This document shows positions 62,814-64,000 of a stretch of DNA of 64,000 bases, one piece after another. A program made the translations under genes and the position numbers. The notes below the pieces were generated by a model. It worked only from the letters and a program-made list of their open reading frames with translations. It was not told where the DNA came from and did no database searches. Source of the stretch: Bacteroidales bacterium (GTDB taxonomy: Bacteria > Bacteroidota > Bacteroidia > Bacteroidales > WCHB1-69); the NCBI GenBank assembly GCA_024400635.1, contig JAKSMI010000003.1, positions 65,076 through 129,075 of the forward strand, written 5' to 3'. The stretch's first letter is position 1. Each line of letters opens with the position of its first letter.

Positions 62814-64000
62814 ATGATAAGTTTTGAAAACATCAACAAGCCGAATTGGAAATACGATGCCATAAGACCGTACATCGAGTTGATGCACAACTTCGTGTTC
62901 TACAAGAATTTTTACGTACTGCATCGCGAACGAATTCCACAGGATTGTCCGATAGTGGCCATTTCCAACCATCAGAATGGTTTGAGCGACGCTTTGGGCA
63001 TTCTGTTTACCTTTTCGAAAGACAAACGCCGTCCGGTTTTCATTGCCAGAGGCGACATTTTCAAAAACAGGATTGCGGCCAAAGGCTTACATTTTTTACG
63101 AATCATGCCAGCATTCCGTCGTCAGGATGTTGGTTATGCCAACGTCAAGCACAACGAGGAAATCTTTGACCAATCGGCCAAGATTTTGAATGAAAACGGC
63201 GTGGTTGCACTTTTCCCAGAAGCAGGACATCAAGACCGGCATTTCCTGGGCACCTTCAAGAAAGGCTTTGCCCGCATGGCTTTCCGCGCCGCCGAACTCC
63301 GCAACTTCCAAGATCCTGTCTACGTCCTGCCGATGTCAAACCACTACACCAACTACTTCAGCGTTCAAGGACAGCTCGTCATGACGGTTGGCGAGCCCAT
63401 TGACATTTCCTATCTTTACGACACTTACAAGGAAAATCCTTCTATGGCTCTCAAAACGCTTACCGAAAGGGCCAGAGAAAGCGTGGGAAACTTGATGCTC
63501 GACATCAAGACGAAAGAATACTACGAGGAGTATGAGATGCTTTGCGAGATTTACAGTCGCGAAATGCTTATCAGCGAAGGGAAGGCTTTCAACAATCTCC
63601 CGCTTCAATTGGATGCCAGCAAGCGCATTGTCGCCCGCTTGGAATCACTTGAACAAGAAGAGCCGGGAAAGCACTCCGATTTAATGAAGGAGACTTATCA
63701 ATACATCCGCTCGATAGAGAAATTGCATTTGCGTGACTGGATTTTTGCCAAAAACATGTCGTTTGCAAGTTTCCTGGCAAACCTGCTACTATCCCTGATT
63801 TTAGCGCCCATTGTCATCGTTGGATGGTTGCTTTACTTCATTCCATTCAACGCCAGTCACCTCATCACACGCAAAATCGGAGACCAGATGCTGCACTCCT
63901 CTTTCCACTTTGCCATTTGGACACTTGTCTCCTATCCCATCTGGTTTATAATTTTGTCATTAATCATCGGCTTTACCACGAACTTATGGTGGACGATTCC
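62814..64000 (+). CDS. PlsC-type acyltransferase, C-terminus beyond window
   Basis: At least 395 residues, open to the right edge. The N-terminal domain has the acyltransferase motifs: SNHQNGLSD (H53 and D59, the H-x5-D form of Bacteroidota glycerophosphate acyltransferases), FIARGDIF, and FPEAGHQDR (motif III with the phosphate-contacting Glu-x-Gly equivalent), followed by VLPMSNHYTNYF. A helical middle region leads to two membrane spans (NLLLSLILAPIVIVGWLLYF and the last ~25 residues). It should acylate glycerol-3-phosphate or lysophosphatidate, or a related acceptor, at the inner membrane. Start chosen at 62814, the first ATG after the promoter in this frame. Confidence 0.82.
   Translation, partial: MISFENINKPNWKYDAIRPYIELMHNFVFYKNFYVLHRERIPQDCPIVAISNHQNGLSDALGILFTFSKDKRRPVFIARGDIFKNRIAAKGLHFLRIMPAFRRQDVGYANVKHNEEIFDQSAKILNENGVVALFPEAGHQDRHFLGTFKKGFARMAFRAAELRNFQDPVYVLPMSNHYTNYFSVQGQLVMTVGEPIDISYLYDTYKENPSMALKTLTERARESVGNLMLDIKTKEYYEEYEMLCEIYSREMLISEGKAFNNLPLQLDASKRIVARLESLEQEEPGKHSDLMKETYQYIRSIEKLHLRDWIFAKNMSFASFLANLLLSLILAPIVIVGWLLYFIPFNASHLITRKIGDQMLHSSFHFAIWTLVSYPIWFIILSLIIGFTTNLWWTI

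Overview
The window looks like a chromosomal segment of an anaerobic, T9SS-bearing member of the Bacteroidales (Bacteroidota). Grounds seen in the sequence: Bacteroidota -7 promoter boxes (TAnnTTTGC) in front of several genes, almost no Shine-Dalgarno sequences, giant secreted proteins ending in gliding-motility-type or type A T9SS sorting domains, a GH97 glycosidase, DUF5683, DUF3276 and DUF4412 proteins, and a ferredoxin-linked 2-oxoacid oxidoreductase typical of anaerobes. No rRNA, tRNA or CRISPR array was found.

Layout. 1-4227 (minus): an operon of rlmI, a BatA/vWA membrane protein, a YggS-type PLP protein and the start of an S8 peptidase. 4406-6631 (plus): a nucleoside phosphorylase and a MATE exporter. 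6785-8938 (minus): a GH97 alpha-glucosidase. 9001-26649: a surface-protein block with three large secreted proteins (2973, 1070 and 1076 aa), full of internal repeats and flanked by two directly oriented copies of an IS4-family element that share the same internal deletion. The left copy is only a stub. Between the block and the right IS copy lies a hairpin-rich, non-coding stretch with its own promoter.

26632-34098 (minus) is the most unusual part: a tight operon of eight genes with a P-loop GTPase, two coiled-coil single-span membrane proteins with related N-terminal domains, a four-span coiled-coil membrane protein, a DUF805 protein, two lipoproteins that look like peptidases (retropepsin-like and permuted-papain-like) and a small membrane protein whose stop codon lies inside the IS end. 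A class II Fic protein next to it shares a 16-bp promoter element with the operon. I read this as a candidate GTPase-centred conflict or envelope-signalling system; that is inference.

35927-62177 (minus) is mostly core genome: korAB, a 3285-aa T9SS protein, arcC-pgi-rsmE, an M13 peptidase, a DUF4412 protein, lepB, and the yidC-DUF3276-parA-parB-DUF5683-dapB segment (chromosome partition, envelope biogenesis, lysine/peptidoglycan precursor synthesis). 62178-62813 is a palindrome-rich intergenic region, and the window ends inside a plus-strand acyltransferase gene.
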